Shown: piece after piece, positions 35,930 through 44,665 of the stretch | Layout of the letters: the number at the start of each line of letters is the position of its first letter | How positions within the stretch are numbered: the stretch's first letter is position 1 | NCBI GenBank assembly: GCA_963791315.1 | Contig: CAWBRQ010000002.1 | Span: forward strand, 62,001-126,000 | Length of the DNA stretch: 64,000 bases | DNA from: JACCZX01 sp963791315 | Lineage (GTDB): Bacteria > Pseudomonadota > Gammaproteobacteria > Burkholderiales > Burkholderiaceae_F | Reading direction: 5' to 3' | The notes under the pieces: generated by a model | Seen by the model: only the letters and a program-made list of their open reading frames with translations | Database searches by the model: none | Told to the model about the DNA's origin: nothing | Made by a program: the position numbers and the translations under genes

Positions 35930-37180
35930 CGGAGCTGCTGCTGTGGCCTCTTGTCGCGGGACTCGTTCTCACGGCGATTCATGCGTGGTTCGGATTGCAC
36001 GTACTCGCGCGCGGCGTCGTGTTCGTCGATCTGTCGCTCGCGCAGGTGGCTGCGCTAGGTCTGACAGTCGCCATCTTTGCCGGCCACAGCGTCCAGAGTG
36101 AAGCCGCCTACTGGTACGCCCTCGCATTTGCGCTCGCCGGAGCAGTGCTCTTTGCTCTTGCGCGTGGTTATGAACGCAGCATCCAGCAGGAAGCCGTCAT
36201 CGGCATCGTGTACGCAGTGTCAGCTTCGCTCGGCGTTATCGCGCTTGACAGAGCGCCGCAAGGTGCCGAGCACATTAAGCAACTGCTGATCGGCTCTATC
36301 CTCACGGTCACGCCGCAGGAAGTCGCTGCATTGGCTGCGCTTTATGCGTTGGTCGCGGTTGTGCACTTTGCGTTTCGCCACGCTCTCATTGATGTTTCCT
36401 TTCATCCGCAGCAGCCTGCCGTGGCTGGGCGACGCGCATTCCTGTGGGATGTTCTCTTTTACGGCTCGTTCGCCCTCGTAGTCACGTCGTCGGTGCGTAT
36501 TGCGGGCGTACTGCTCGTTTTCGCCTACCTGATCGTTCCGGCTGCGCTCGCGGGTCTGTTCACTGCTCATCTGCTTCGCCGCCTGCTGCTCGCGTGGGGC
36601 CTAGGCGGTGCGATTACTGCTGCTGGCCTCTACGCCTCTTGGACGTGGGACTTACCGACAGGCCCTGCAATCGTCAGCGCTTTCGGCGCCGTGACCGCGA
36701 TCGTCGGGCTGACTTTCGCGCTCAAGAGATTCTCCTTCCGCACGTTGGGAATGCTGATACTGGCGGCGACCTCGGTGGCCGGCCTGTTGCTCGTGGCATT
36801 TCCAAGAATGGACCAGCCATGGCTTGACGCCGTCGAGACGCTCGTGCCGTCAGCACAGACGGTCTTTCTGACCGACTTCGAGCGCGCAACGCGATCAGAG
36901 ATGATCGAATCGATCGAGCGCACCAAGGCTGAGCTCGCGCGGCTGCATGGCCTTGAGCAAGATGTGCGCTGGGGCCGCGAACAGATGGAGACGGAAAAGC
37001 TGGAGCGCCTGCGCCAATACTTGGCGGGCCGCAGCGAAATCATCGGCGGGCGAGCAATTGGTTCTGCGCGACCTGCGCGAGAAGGCGCGAGACCGGCAGC
37101 GCCTGGTGCTCGGTCTGCCGCTGTTGCTGATCGGGGCTGGCGGCTGTTACCTGCTTCTGCTGGAAAGACGGCAGCGGTAA
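35926..37180 (+). pseudogene. Metal ABC transporter permease (ZnuB-like) with coiled-coil and membrane tail, one +1 frameshift
   Basis: The first 280 residues are an ABC-3 family permease (WFGLHVLARGVVFVDLSLAQ, VIGIVYAVSASLGVIALDRA, GVLLVFAYLIVPAALAGL). Then comes an unusual extension: a periplasmic-looking linker, a coiled coil (ERATRSEMIESIERTKAELA onwards), and after one surplus base near 37035-37055 a segment RDLREKARDRQRL and a final helix LVLGLPLLLIGAGGCYLLLL. Corrected length is about 417 residues and the stop at 37180 clears the convergent panE-like gene. No ABC ATPase gene is nearby, so the transporter is incomplete here. Confidence 0.85.
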
Positions 37181-37206
37181 CCGATTGTTCGTTGCACTCC
37201 GTATCG

Positions 37207-38214
37207 CTAGAGATGCTGCAGCACAACGCGTGCTCTCTGGGCCTGCATCGTCGCGACGAGCTGCTTTAGCAGCGCGTAAACAGCGCGGGATGCAGGAGCA
37301 GGGGTGTTGGTGAGCTCGGACAACTCGATCACCGATCCAATCAGCGCATCGACTTCGACCGCGCGTCCCGCTTCGACGTCCTGCAATGTCGAAGTCTTGT
37401 GCGCACCGACTTTTTCGGCACCTTCGATGCGCTTTTCGAGTGGAACGCGGAATGTCACGCCCAGCTTTTCGGCGATCGCTTGCGTCTCGCGCATCATGTC
37501 GGCGGCAAGTTGGCGTGTAGCAGGCTCCTGGCAGATATCGACCAGCGTCGCATGCGTCAGCGCACTGATTGGATTGAAGCTCATGTTGCCCCACAGCTTG
37601 AGCCAGATCTCCGAGCGGATGTCCGTCAGCACCGGTGCTTTCCAATGCGCGCCAACGAGCGCTTCCGACACTTTTGCAACGCGCTCACTCTGGGTTCCGT
37701 CCAACTCTCCAACCGGGAACCGATCGCCTTCGAGTCGCTTCACCACGCCCGGTGCAACGATCTCGCCCGCGGGATAGACAACACAGCCGATGATGCGACG
37801 CGGTTCAATGCTGCCTTCGATAACGCCGTCCGGATCGGCCGACTTCAGACGGTAGCCCGCGTGCGGACCGTTGAAATTTTGGAAGTACCACCACGGCAGC
37901 CCGTTTTGCAGCGTGACGACTATCGTGTCGTCGGCGAACAGCGCGCGCATTTGCGGCGCAAGCGCGGCGATGGTGTAGGCCTTTAGCGCCAGCAGAACCA
38001 GGTCTTGTTGACCTGCTTCTTCGCAGCTCGCTACTGCTCGCAAGTCTCGCGCGACTTCTTCTGCGCCATCCTGATGGACGAGCTTTAGGCCATTCCGGCG
38101 AATTGCCTCCAAGTGCGCGCCTTGTTCGACAACCGTGACCGCATGCCCCGACAACGCAAGCCGCACGGCGAGCATGCCCCCGATCGCGCCGGCGCCTATC
38201 ACGGCAATTTTCAT
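37207..38214 (-). CDS. 2-dehydropantoate 2-reductase family (PanE/ApbA)
   Basis: A 335-residue NADPH-dependent reductase with the Rossmann start MKIAVIGAGAIGGMLAVRLA, KAYTIAALAPQM, LQNGLPWWYF and the catalytic Lys region LWGNMSFNPISALT. PanE makes pantoate for CoA, but this operon (TctC receptor, alpha/beta hydrolase, FAA hydrolase, then this gene) looks catabolic, so a different 2-oxo or hydroxy acid may be the substrate. ATG 38214 overlaps nothing and follows the FAA stop by 4 bases. Confidence 0.85.
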   Translation of the reverse strand: MKIAVIGAGAIGGMLAVRLALSGHAVTVVEQGAHLEAIRRNGLKLVHQDGAEEVARDLRAVASCEEAGQQDLVLLALKAYTIAALAPQMRALFADDTIVVTLQNGLPWWYFQNFNGPHAGYRLKSADPDGVIEGSIEPRRIIGCVVYPAGEIVAPGVVKRLEGDRFPVGELDGTQSERVAKVSEALVGAHWKAPVLTDIRSEIWLKLWGNMSFNPISALTHATLVDICQEPATRQLAADMMRETQAIAEKLGVTFRVPLEKRIEGAEKVGAHKTSTLQDVEAGRAVEVDALIGSVIELSELTNTPAPASRAVYALLKQLVATMQAQRARVVLQHL

Positions 38215-38218
38215 GGTT

Positions 38219-38986
38219 CTATTCAAACCTATTGGTCAGTGTGCCGATGCCGTCGATGGCAATGCTAATCACGCTGCCCGGCTTCATCGAGCCGACGCCG
38301 ACCGATGTGCCGCAGGCGATGACATCGCCCGGTTCGAGCGTCAGGTCGCGCGAAATGAGGCTCACCAATTTGGCCGGCGCGAATATGGCGTCGGCCACCG
38401 GATAGTTCTGCCGCTCCTGGTCGTTGAGAATCGACTTGACGACAAGCGTTGCCGGATCGACATCGGTCGCAATCACCGGCCCGAACACGCCGAACGTGTC
38501 GAAGCTCTTGGCACGCGTCCACTGTGCAAAGCCAGGATCCTTATTCAGAATGTCAGCCGCAGTGACATCGTTGACACAGGTATAGCCGAAGATATAACTG
38601 GCGGCATCAACCTCGTCTACTGCGCGGCAGTGCTTGCCGATCACGATGCCGAGCTCCCCTTCAAACACGACCTTGCCGGTGTAAGCCTGCGGGATGCGAA
38701 TCGGTTCGCCGGCGGCAAGGAATGAACTGTTGGCTTTCAGGAAGTAAAGCGGCTCGGGGGGTACGGCGTGACCGAGCTTGGCTACGAGCGCGTGGTAATT
38801 GTCGACGAGGCCCAGCATCTTGCTCGGCGTTGTCGGCGTCAGCACTTTTGCCTCGCTGCGCGGGATCGATTTTCCGGTCGGACGCGGATTGGCAAACATG
38901 TCACCTTCGTGCAGGACGATCGTGTCACCCTCGATCGTCCCGATACATTGGCGTCCTGCGTGGCTAACGCGTGTCCAGAGCGGCAT
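38219..38986 (-). CDS. Fumarylacetoacetate hydrolase (FAH) family protein
   Basis: A 255-residue FAH-fold enzyme, which hydrolyses C-C bonds of beta-diketo acids or hydrates/decarboxylates oxo acids. The metal-site pattern is visible: FEGELGIVIGKHCRAVDE (E-x-E), the distant Asp in CVNDVTAADI, and the end VIACGTSVGVGSMKPG. AGGAG lies 6 bases before ATG 38986. It overlaps the hydrolase upstream by 23 bases and is followed by the PanE-like gene. Exact substrate unknown. Confidence 0.88.
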   Translation of the reverse strand: MPLWTRVSHAGRQCIGTIEGDTIVLHEGDMFANPRPTGKSIPRSEAKVLTPTTPSKMLGLVDNYHALVAKLGHAVPPEPLYFLKANSSFLAAGEPIRIPQAYTGKVVFEGELGIVIGKHCRAVDEVDAASYIFGYTCVNDVTAADILNKDPGFAQWTRAKSFDTFGVFGPVIATDVDPATLVVKSILNDQERQNYPVADAIFAPAKLVSLISRDLTLEPGDVIACGTSVGVGSMKPGSVISIAIDGIGTLTNRFE

Positions 38987-39929
38987 CGCTTCTCCTTTGG
39001 CTCGCGGCATCCGTGTAGGCCAGCTCCGGCCGCGCAAAGAACGCATGCAGGATGTGATAAACAAGCAGGTAGTTTTTTTGCTGAAAGCTGGCGTGCGAAA
39101 TTCCGGGCATGACGGTGAACTGTTTGTCTGGATTTGGCAACCGCACAAAGAAATTCATCAGGTCATCGAATCCGGCAATGCCGTCGAACTCGCCGCGCAT
39201 GATGATCGTCGGAGCCGTGATCGCCGTGGGATCAACGACCGGCAACTTCGAGCACATGTCGATGTACGTTCCATTCGGCATCGAAGAATCCAACGCGAGG
39301 ATCGCGTCGGCAAATGCGTCGACGACGCTCCTGTCTGCACACTCGGGATGATCGCGCTCGAAAATGGAGTACACAAAGGCACGGTCGATTGGCCGGCGCT
39401 TCGTCTTGAGAAACTCCGGAAGCTTTTTGCGCCGCTGCTCGAGTGTGGGACTGCCCTGGCCGGTCCAGACGAATGCGTCGAGCGCCAGACGCGCGACGCG
39501 ATTCGGATGGCGCTCAGCGAACAGTGCCGCGCGCAGCGCGCCCGAAGAAATCCCGTAGATCAAGAATCTCTGCACGCCGCGCGTGCGGCTGATGTAGTCG
39601 GTCGCTGCCGCCAGGTCGTCAGCGCCGTTGGCAATGTCGCACGTGATGTCGCGGCTCTTGTCCGAGCGCCCGTAGCCCTCCATGTCAACGCTCCAGCACA
39701 CGAAGCCACGTCGAGCAAACCAGTCCATGACCGACGAATCGGCGCGTCCGTTCACCTTCAAGTCGAAGGTCGGCTGCGACGCCATCGAGGAGCCGTGCAC
39801 AAAGAGAACGGCCGGTTTGTTGTCCGGCCGCTCGACGTATTTCTCCCACAGAAAGAGGCGAGTCTGTCCTTTCTTTGTCCAGTGTTCGACGCCGGTCACC
39901 GGCGCGTCATTGGCAGGCTGTGCTGACAT
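38964..39929 (-). CDS. Alpha/beta hydrolase
   Basis: A 321-residue hydrolase-fold protein: oxyanion-hole segment AVLFVHGSSMASQPTFDL, nucleophile elbow IYGISSGALRAALF (Ser in G-I-S-S-G), acid in MRGEFDGIAGFDDL and His in MPGISHASFQ. Together these form a plausible Ser-Asp-His triad. It lies between a TctC receptor gene (23 bases) and an FAH gene (overlap). An ester or C-C bond hydrolase for an imported carboxylate is a reasonable guess. Confidence 0.88.
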   Translation of the reverse strand: MSAQPANDAPVTGVEHWTKKGQTRLFLWEKYVERPDNKPAVLFVHGSSMASQPTFDLKVNGRADSSVMDWFARRGFVCWSVDMEGYGRSDKSRDITCDIANGADDLAAATDYISRTRGVQRFLIYGISSGALRAALFAERHPNRVARLALDAFVWTGQGSPTLEQRRKKLPEFLKTKRRPIDRAFVYSIFERDHPECADRSVVDAFADAILALDSSMPNGTYIDMCSKLPVVDPTAITAPTIIMRGEFDGIAGFDDLMNFFVRLPNPDKQFTVMPGISHASFQQKNYLLVYHILHAFFARPELAYTDAASQRRSDAALDTR

Positions 39930-39952
39930 TTTGTGATTGGGCCGCGACGTGC

Positions 39953-40939
39953 TCAGTCGATCTTCGCACCCGTTCCCTTGATGATCTTCGCCCAACGGTC
40001 GATCTCTTCACGAAAGAAGCTGCCGAATTCGGCGGGCGTCGATGCCACGATCTCTATCGAAGCATTGGCCATATAGGTTTTCACCTCAGGCGTTGCCATC
40101 GCATTCAAAAGCTCTCGATGCAGCTTCTCGATGATGGGGGCCGGCGTGCCTTTCGGCGCCATCAAACCCAACCAAACGTACGCTGCATAGCCTGGAACCG
40201 CGGTTTCGCCAATGGTTGGTACGTCTGGCAATTGCGGGGACCGGTTGGTGCTGGTAACTGCAAGTGCGCGCAGTTTCCCGGCCTTGATGTGCCCCAGCAT
40301 GCCGGCCAGACCGGGAAATGAAACCAAGACTTGGCCGCCCAGCAAGTCGGTAGTTGCCTGGCCGCTGCCGCGATACGGAATATGGTTCATCTTGAGGCCT
40401 GTCTGCGACAGGAACAGTGCCGCGAACAAGTGCTGGCCGCTGCCGTTGCCGGATGATGCATAGTCCACACTGCCTGGCCGCTCCCTCGTGTACGTGATGA
40501 ATTCCTGGATCGATTGCACCGGGAGGGATGGATGCACCACCAGCACGCCGGGTTCGCGTCCGATCAATGTGATCGGAGCGAAATCGTCGAGCGAATGAAA
40601 CTTGAGTTGCGGATACAGAGTCGCGCTAATCGCATTGGTCTGCGAAGCCAGCAGCAGCGTGTAGCCATCCGGCGCCGATTTCGCAACGAGTTCGGCACCG
40701 ATCGTTGCGCCTGCACCGGGTTTGTTCTCAACGACGACTTGCTGATTCAATCGCTTCGAGAGTTCCTGCGCCACGATGCGCGTCGGTCCATCGACGGCGC
40801 CTCCGGGCGAAAAGGGCACGACGATCCGAATCGGCCGCGATGGGTAGTCCTGTGCGTGCAGCGGACCGACGGCGCCCATAACGAGACCCACGCACGTAGC
40901 CAAGCCGAAGCGACGCGCGCAGTTTCGTGGATCGATCAT
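39953..40939 (-). CDS. Tripartite tricarboxylate transporter receptor (TctC/Bug family)
   Basis: A 328-residue periplasmic receptor with signal peptide ending GPLHAQ. Motifs: YPSRPIRIVVPFSPGGAVDG, VENKPGAGATIGAELVAKSA, VDYASSGNGSGQHLFAALF, and IPYRGSGQATTDLLGGQV. GGAG lies 6 bases before ATG 40939. It leads a catabolic operon (alpha/beta hydrolase, FAH, PanE-like) but has no TctAB partner. It is divergent from another TctC gene at 41179, so the 240 bases between them must hold two promoters. Confidence 0.92.
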   Translation of the reverse strand: MIDPRNCARRFGLATCVGLVMGAVGPLHAQDYPSRPIRIVVPFSPGGAVDGPTRIVAQELSKRLNQQVVVENKPGAGATIGAELVAKSAPDGYTLLLASQTNAISATLYPQLKFHSLDDFAPITLIGREPGVLVVHPSLPVQSIQEFITYTRERPGSVDYASSGNGSGQHLFAALFLSQTGLKMNHIPYRGSGQATTDLLGGQVLVSFPGLAGMLGHIKAGKLRALAVTSTNRSPQLPDVPTIGETAVPGYAAYVWLGLMAPKGTPAPIIEKLHRELLNAMATPEVKTYMANASIEIVASTPAEFGSFFREEIDRWAKIIKGTGAKID

Positions 40940-41178
40940 GCTGTCTCCATGACGTTGTGGCTCCATCATCGCTCGGTCGCTTTGCTTCGTCTAGAAACCT
41001 GCAGAGGCACGACCGATGCTCACCAGTGCGAAGCGGCCGAGTTGCGGGTTAGTACGTAGACTCCATGCGCGAGCGGTTCGGGTGACACTCGTCAACTCGT
41101 GCGTCAAAGTCGGCGCCGACCTAAAATGCCAGCGGCAGGATGAAAAAAGTCCAAACTCAAATTCCCGCGGAGGAATTA

Positions 41179-42165
41179 ATGAGCAGCATCGCGAAAAGTA
41201 TTGCCGCTGTCGCTGTAAGCGCGGGACTTGTGATGGCCCCGGGCGTGGCATTGGCGCAATCCGACTATCCGAATCGGCCGATCAAGTTGATTGTCGGCTT
41301 CGCGCCGGGTGGCTCGACCGACATCATCGGTCGCATCGTCGCGCAGAAGTTGGGCGAGCGGCTCGGCCAGACTATCGTCGTTGAGAACAGGGCGGGTGCA
41401 GGCGGAACGATCGGTGCCGACGCGACGGCCAAGGCCCCGGCCGACGGTTACACGCTGACGCTCGGTACGACCAGCACTCATGCAATCGCCGCGGGTGCGT
41501 ATTCAAAGCTCCCCTATAACGCGGTCACCGACTTCACACCGATTTCGCTGGTGGCGATCACGCCCTATCTATTGGTGGTCAATCCGCAGGTGCAGGCGCG
41601 CAACTTGAACGAGTTTCTCGCGCTCGCGAAGAGCCAGCCCGGCAAGTTGAACTACGCGTCCGCAGGCAACGGCACCGCGACCCACCTTGCGATGGAGATG
41701 CTGAAAGACGCGGCCAAGATTGACGTCGTGCACATACCCTACAAGGGCAATGCACCGGCTGACGCTGCGATCCTCGCGGGCGATGTGCAGGCGGTGTTCG
41801 GCTCGATGCCGGCCTTGCTGCAAAACGCCAAGGCGAACAAGGTGCGTCCGCTCGCTGTCGGAACTGCGATGCGATCGCCTGCGCTACCCGACGTTCCGAC
41901 TGTCGCCGAGCAAGGTTATCCAGGCTTCGAGGCGGCGCTGTGGCTCGGCATCATGGGCCCGGCCAACATGCCGAAGCCCATCGCCGATCGCCTGCACAAG
42001 GAAATCGTCGCGATTGTTGCGACCCCCGACTTCAAGGCGGCGATGGATGCCAACGGTGCCGAGCCGATCAGCAGCAAGTCACCGGATGAATTCCGCGAGA
42101 TGCTGCGTGGCCAGGTCGACAAGTACGGCAAGATCACCAAAGCGATCGGTATCAAACTCGACTAG
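41179..42165 (+). CDS. Tripartite tricarboxylate transporter receptor (TctC/Bug family)
   Basis: A 328-residue periplasmic receptor with signal peptide ending GVALAQ. Motifs: YPNRPIKLIVGFAPGGSTDI, VENRAGAGGTIGADATAKAP, LNYASAGNGTATHLAMEML, IPYKGNAPADAAILAGDVQ. ATG 41179 follows GGAGGA. An FAH-family gene lies 20 bases downstream. No membrane partners are nearby. In the promoter, GTGAC-ACTC-GTCAA (41082-41095) is a one-mismatch relative of the FNR-like boxes. Confidence 0.92.
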   Translation: MSSIAKSIAAVAVSAGLVMAPGVALAQSDYPNRPIKLIVGFAPGGSTDIIGRIVAQKLGERLGQTIVVENRAGAGGTIGADATAKAPADGYTLTLGTTSTHAIAAGAYSKLPYNAVTDFTPISLVAITPYLLVVNPQVQARNLNEFLALAKSQPGKLNYASAGNGTATHLAMEMLKDAAKIDVVHIPYKGNAPADAAILAGDVQAVFGSMPALLQNAKANKVRPLAVGTAMRSPALPDVPTVAEQGYPGFEAALWLGIMGPANMPKPIADRLHKEIVAIVATPDFKAAMDANGAEPISSKSPDEFREMLRGQVDKYGKITKAIGIKLD

Positions 42166-42185
42166 CAACTTCGAAAGAGAAGAAC

Positions 42186-42903
42186 ATGGGAAAAGACGAT
42201 TTGCGCCAAGCCACTTACGTCATCGACATCGGTCCGCGGCCTTCGCTGCCCGTTGCGGGCAGCGATCTGCGCTTTGCAGTCGGCCGCATTTTCTGCGTTG
42301 GCCGCAACTATGCCGAGCACGCGCGAGAGATGGGCCATGACCCCGATCGCGAGCCGCCATTTTTCTTCATGAAGGCGCCCAACTCGATCGTGCAGAGCGG
42401 ATCGACCATCGAGTACCCGGTCGGCACCAAGGATGTCCATCACGAGATCGAGATGGTGGTTGCTATTGGCAAGGGCGGAAAGAACATCTCAGTGGACAAA
42501 GCGCTCGATCATGTATGGGGTTACGCGGTCGGGCTGGACATGACGCGGCGAGATATTCAAGGCGAAGCGAAGAAGATGGGCCGTCCGTGGGAGATGGGCA
42601 AGAGCTTCGATCAATCAGCACCGTGTTCGGCGCTGCGCCCCGCGAGTGAAATCGGTCATCCCGCGAAGGGCGCGATTCAGGTCAAGGTGAACGGGAAGAT
42701 TAAGCAGCAGGGTGATCTGTCGCAGCAGATCTGGAGCGTCCCTGAGCAGATCTCTTATCTATCGGGCTTGCTAACGCTGCAACCTGGCGACTTGATATTC
42801 TCCGGCACACCATCGGGTGTCGGTCCGATCAAGCAAGGGCGATACGCTCGAAGGCCACGTGGACGGCGTGGGCGACCTCACCATCACGTACGCGTCGGAG
42901 TAG
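42186..42903 (+). pseudogene. Fumarylpyruvate hydrolase-like FAH family protein, one +1 frameshift near the end
   Basis: FAH-fold hydrolase resembling fumarylpyruvate hydrolase of gentisate breakdown: FCVGRNYAEHAREMGHDPDR, PFFFMKAPNSIV, metal ligands in HHEIEMVVAIG and Asp in VGLDMTRRDIQ, and FSGTPSGVGPI near the end. One surplus G in the GGG at 42837-42839 derails the tail; corrected it reads KQGDTLEGHVDGVGDLTITY and stops at 42901-42903, 238 residues. As given, the frame runs on to 43043 inside the antiporter gene. It pairs with the TctC receptor upstream. Confidence 0.88.
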
Positions 42904-44533
42904 TAGGCGCGCGGGCTAGTGAACTCTCGCCGGCTGATTCCAGCCGGCGCCGGATCACTTCTTCTAGCAAATCCAGTTCACGTTCGATTCGGCGGCGGAT
43001 CTCGTCACTGATGCGGCCGCTACGCAACAGACCGTTCACATAGTCGCGCTCTGCTTGAATCAACGCGAGTTCGAGACGATCGATTCGCGCTGCGACTTCG
43101 CTGCCATCTCCACACAGGTCGCGTCGGCGTTCGAATTGGCTCACTCGATCCGCCTGCAACTCTCGCACTTGGCGAATCTGCTCCGCGGGTACGTTGATTT
43201 CCGCAGAAAGCTCGTGTAACCGGTCGAAAGCCGCACGGGCTGCTTCAAGGCGCGCGTCAGCTTCACGTTGCTGTTGCTCAACCTGCTCTTTGCTACCTGA
43301 GTCGGTCAGGCCGAGTTTTCGTACCAGCCACGGCAGTACGGGACCCTGCACGACCAGCGTCACCACGATCACGCTGAACGTCAGAAACAGGATCAGATGT
43401 CGGTCTGGAAACGGCTGAGCGCCGCTGATCATCACCGGAATACTCAATGCAGCCGCCAGCGAAACCACACCGCGAATGCCGGTGAAGGAGATCAGGAATG
43501 GGTGCTGCCAGAACGGTGGAGGGTCTCGCGCTCGCAACCTGGGGGACAGCCAACGCTGCACGTAGGTCGCTGGGAAAACCCAAACAAAACGCACGGCAAT
43601 CGCGACGAAACTTATCGCCACCGCATAAAGCAGCAGTTGACTCCACGCGATTGAGCCGAGTCCCTCCAGGACGACGCGCGCCTGCAGGCCGGTCAACAGG
43701 AAAATCGCACCTTCAACGAGGTAGGTGACGAAATCCCAGAAAAATATCGCCTGCAGCCGCGTCTTCGAGCGTATGAGCTCGACACCCTTGGAGCCGACGT
43801 ATAACCCGGCGACGACCGTGGCCAGAACGCCAGAGGCCCCCGCCGCGTGTGGAATCCAGAACGCAAGGAAAGGCGTCAGCAGCGACAACGTGACCTCGAT
43901 GCGCGGCTCGTTGGCCCAGTAGCGCACGCGCAACATCAGCCAGCCGACAACTAACCCCCACAGTGTTTCGCTGACGACGATGGCGGCAAATGTCATCGTC
44001 GCTTCGACCAGTGAGAAAACGCCCGTCAGCACGGCAGTCAGCGCGAATTTGAACAGGACGAGCGCGGTTGCATCATTGACCAACCCCTCGCCTTCGAGGA
44101 CTGCCGTGATGCGGCTCGGAACACCGAGCCGCCGCGCAATCGCGAGAGGTGCCACAACGTCGGGCGGCGAAACGATGGCGCCAAGCACAAACGCGACCGG
44201 CCATGGCAGCCCAATCAACCAATGCGCGGCCGCCGCGACGACAACCGTCGTGAACAACACGCATCCGACGGCGAGAAGCGATATCTCACGCAAGTTGGCG
44301 CAAAACGCCTGCCAGCTCATGCCGAACGCCGCGTAGTAAATCAGCGGCGGCAGAAACACCAGCAGTACCAGATTCGGTGGCAGTGCAATTCGCGGCAGGC
44401 CCGGAACAAGCGCGAGGATGACGCCCGCAACGACCAGCAAGATGGGACTCGGAACATTGATGCTGCCCGCGATCCAGTTGACCAGCGCGGTAATCGCAAG
44501 TACCGCCGCTGCGGCGTAGAGGATCGGTTCCAT
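42884..44533 (-). CDS. Na+/H+ antiporter, CPA1 (NhaP) family
   Basis: A 549-residue inner-membrane antiporter. About twelve helices are followed by a cytoplasmic, coiled-coil-rich tail of 140 residues (EQVEQQQREADARLEAARAA and later). CPA1 motifs: VFLPPLIYYAAFGMSW, GAIVSPPDVVAPLAIARRLG, LEGEGLVNDATALVLFKFA (the N-D pair of the ion site) and FTGIRGVVSLAAALSIP. It exchanges Na+ or K+ for protons to control pH and salt. The 3' end overlaps the corrected FAH gene by 20 bases, tail to tail. Confidence 0.92.
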   Translation of the reverse strand: MEPILYAAAAVLAITALVNWIAGSINVPSPILLVVAGVILALVPGLPRIALPPNLVLLVFLPPLIYYAAFGMSWQAFCANLREISLLAVGCVLFTTVVVAAAAHWLIGLPWPVAFVLGAIVSPPDVVAPLAIARRLGVPSRITAVLEGEGLVNDATALVLFKFALTAVLTGVFSLVEATMTFAAIVVSETLWGLVVGWLMLRVRYWANEPRIEVTLSLLTPFLAFWIPHAAGASGVLATVVAGLYVGSKGVELIRSKTRLQAIFFWDFVTYLVEGAIFLLTGLQARVVLEGLGSIAWSQLLLYAVAISFVAIAVRFVWVFPATYVQRWLSPRLRARDPPPFWQHPFLISFTGIRGVVSLAAALSIPVMISGAQPFPDRHLILFLTFSVIVVTLVVQGPVLPWLVRKLGLTDSGSKEQVEQQQREADARLEAARAAFDRLHELSAEINVPAEQIRQVRELQADRVSQFERRRDLCGDGSEVAARIDRLELALIQAERDYVNGLLRSGRISDEIRRRIERELDLLEEVIRRRLESAGESSLARAPTTPTRT

Positions 44534-44665
44534 CACTGATCAGCTGGTCGAAGTTGAGCTAAGTGGCATCCCGCGCTGATCGAGCGCGTTCATGCGTCGC
44601 GCGGCGGCCATTCTAGTTGCTCAGATAGGGCAGCCCGTCCCCGTTGCGTGGCGTAGGCTAGCGTC

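Noticed and set aside
38799..39926. 375-codon plus-strand open frame
   Set aside because: Antisense to the FAH and alpha/beta hydrolase genes; no family features.
41091..41107. Direct repeats GTCAA-N7-GTCAA before the TctC gene at 41179
   Set aside because: Five-base repeats are too short to be significant; mentioned only as part of a possible weak box.
8790..42840. Programmed +1 frameshifting as an explanation for the many shifted genes
   Set aside because: The sites share no slippery codon, stop codon or downstream stem, and they fall in unrelated genes at unrelated positions. Insertion-type sequencing error is simpler.
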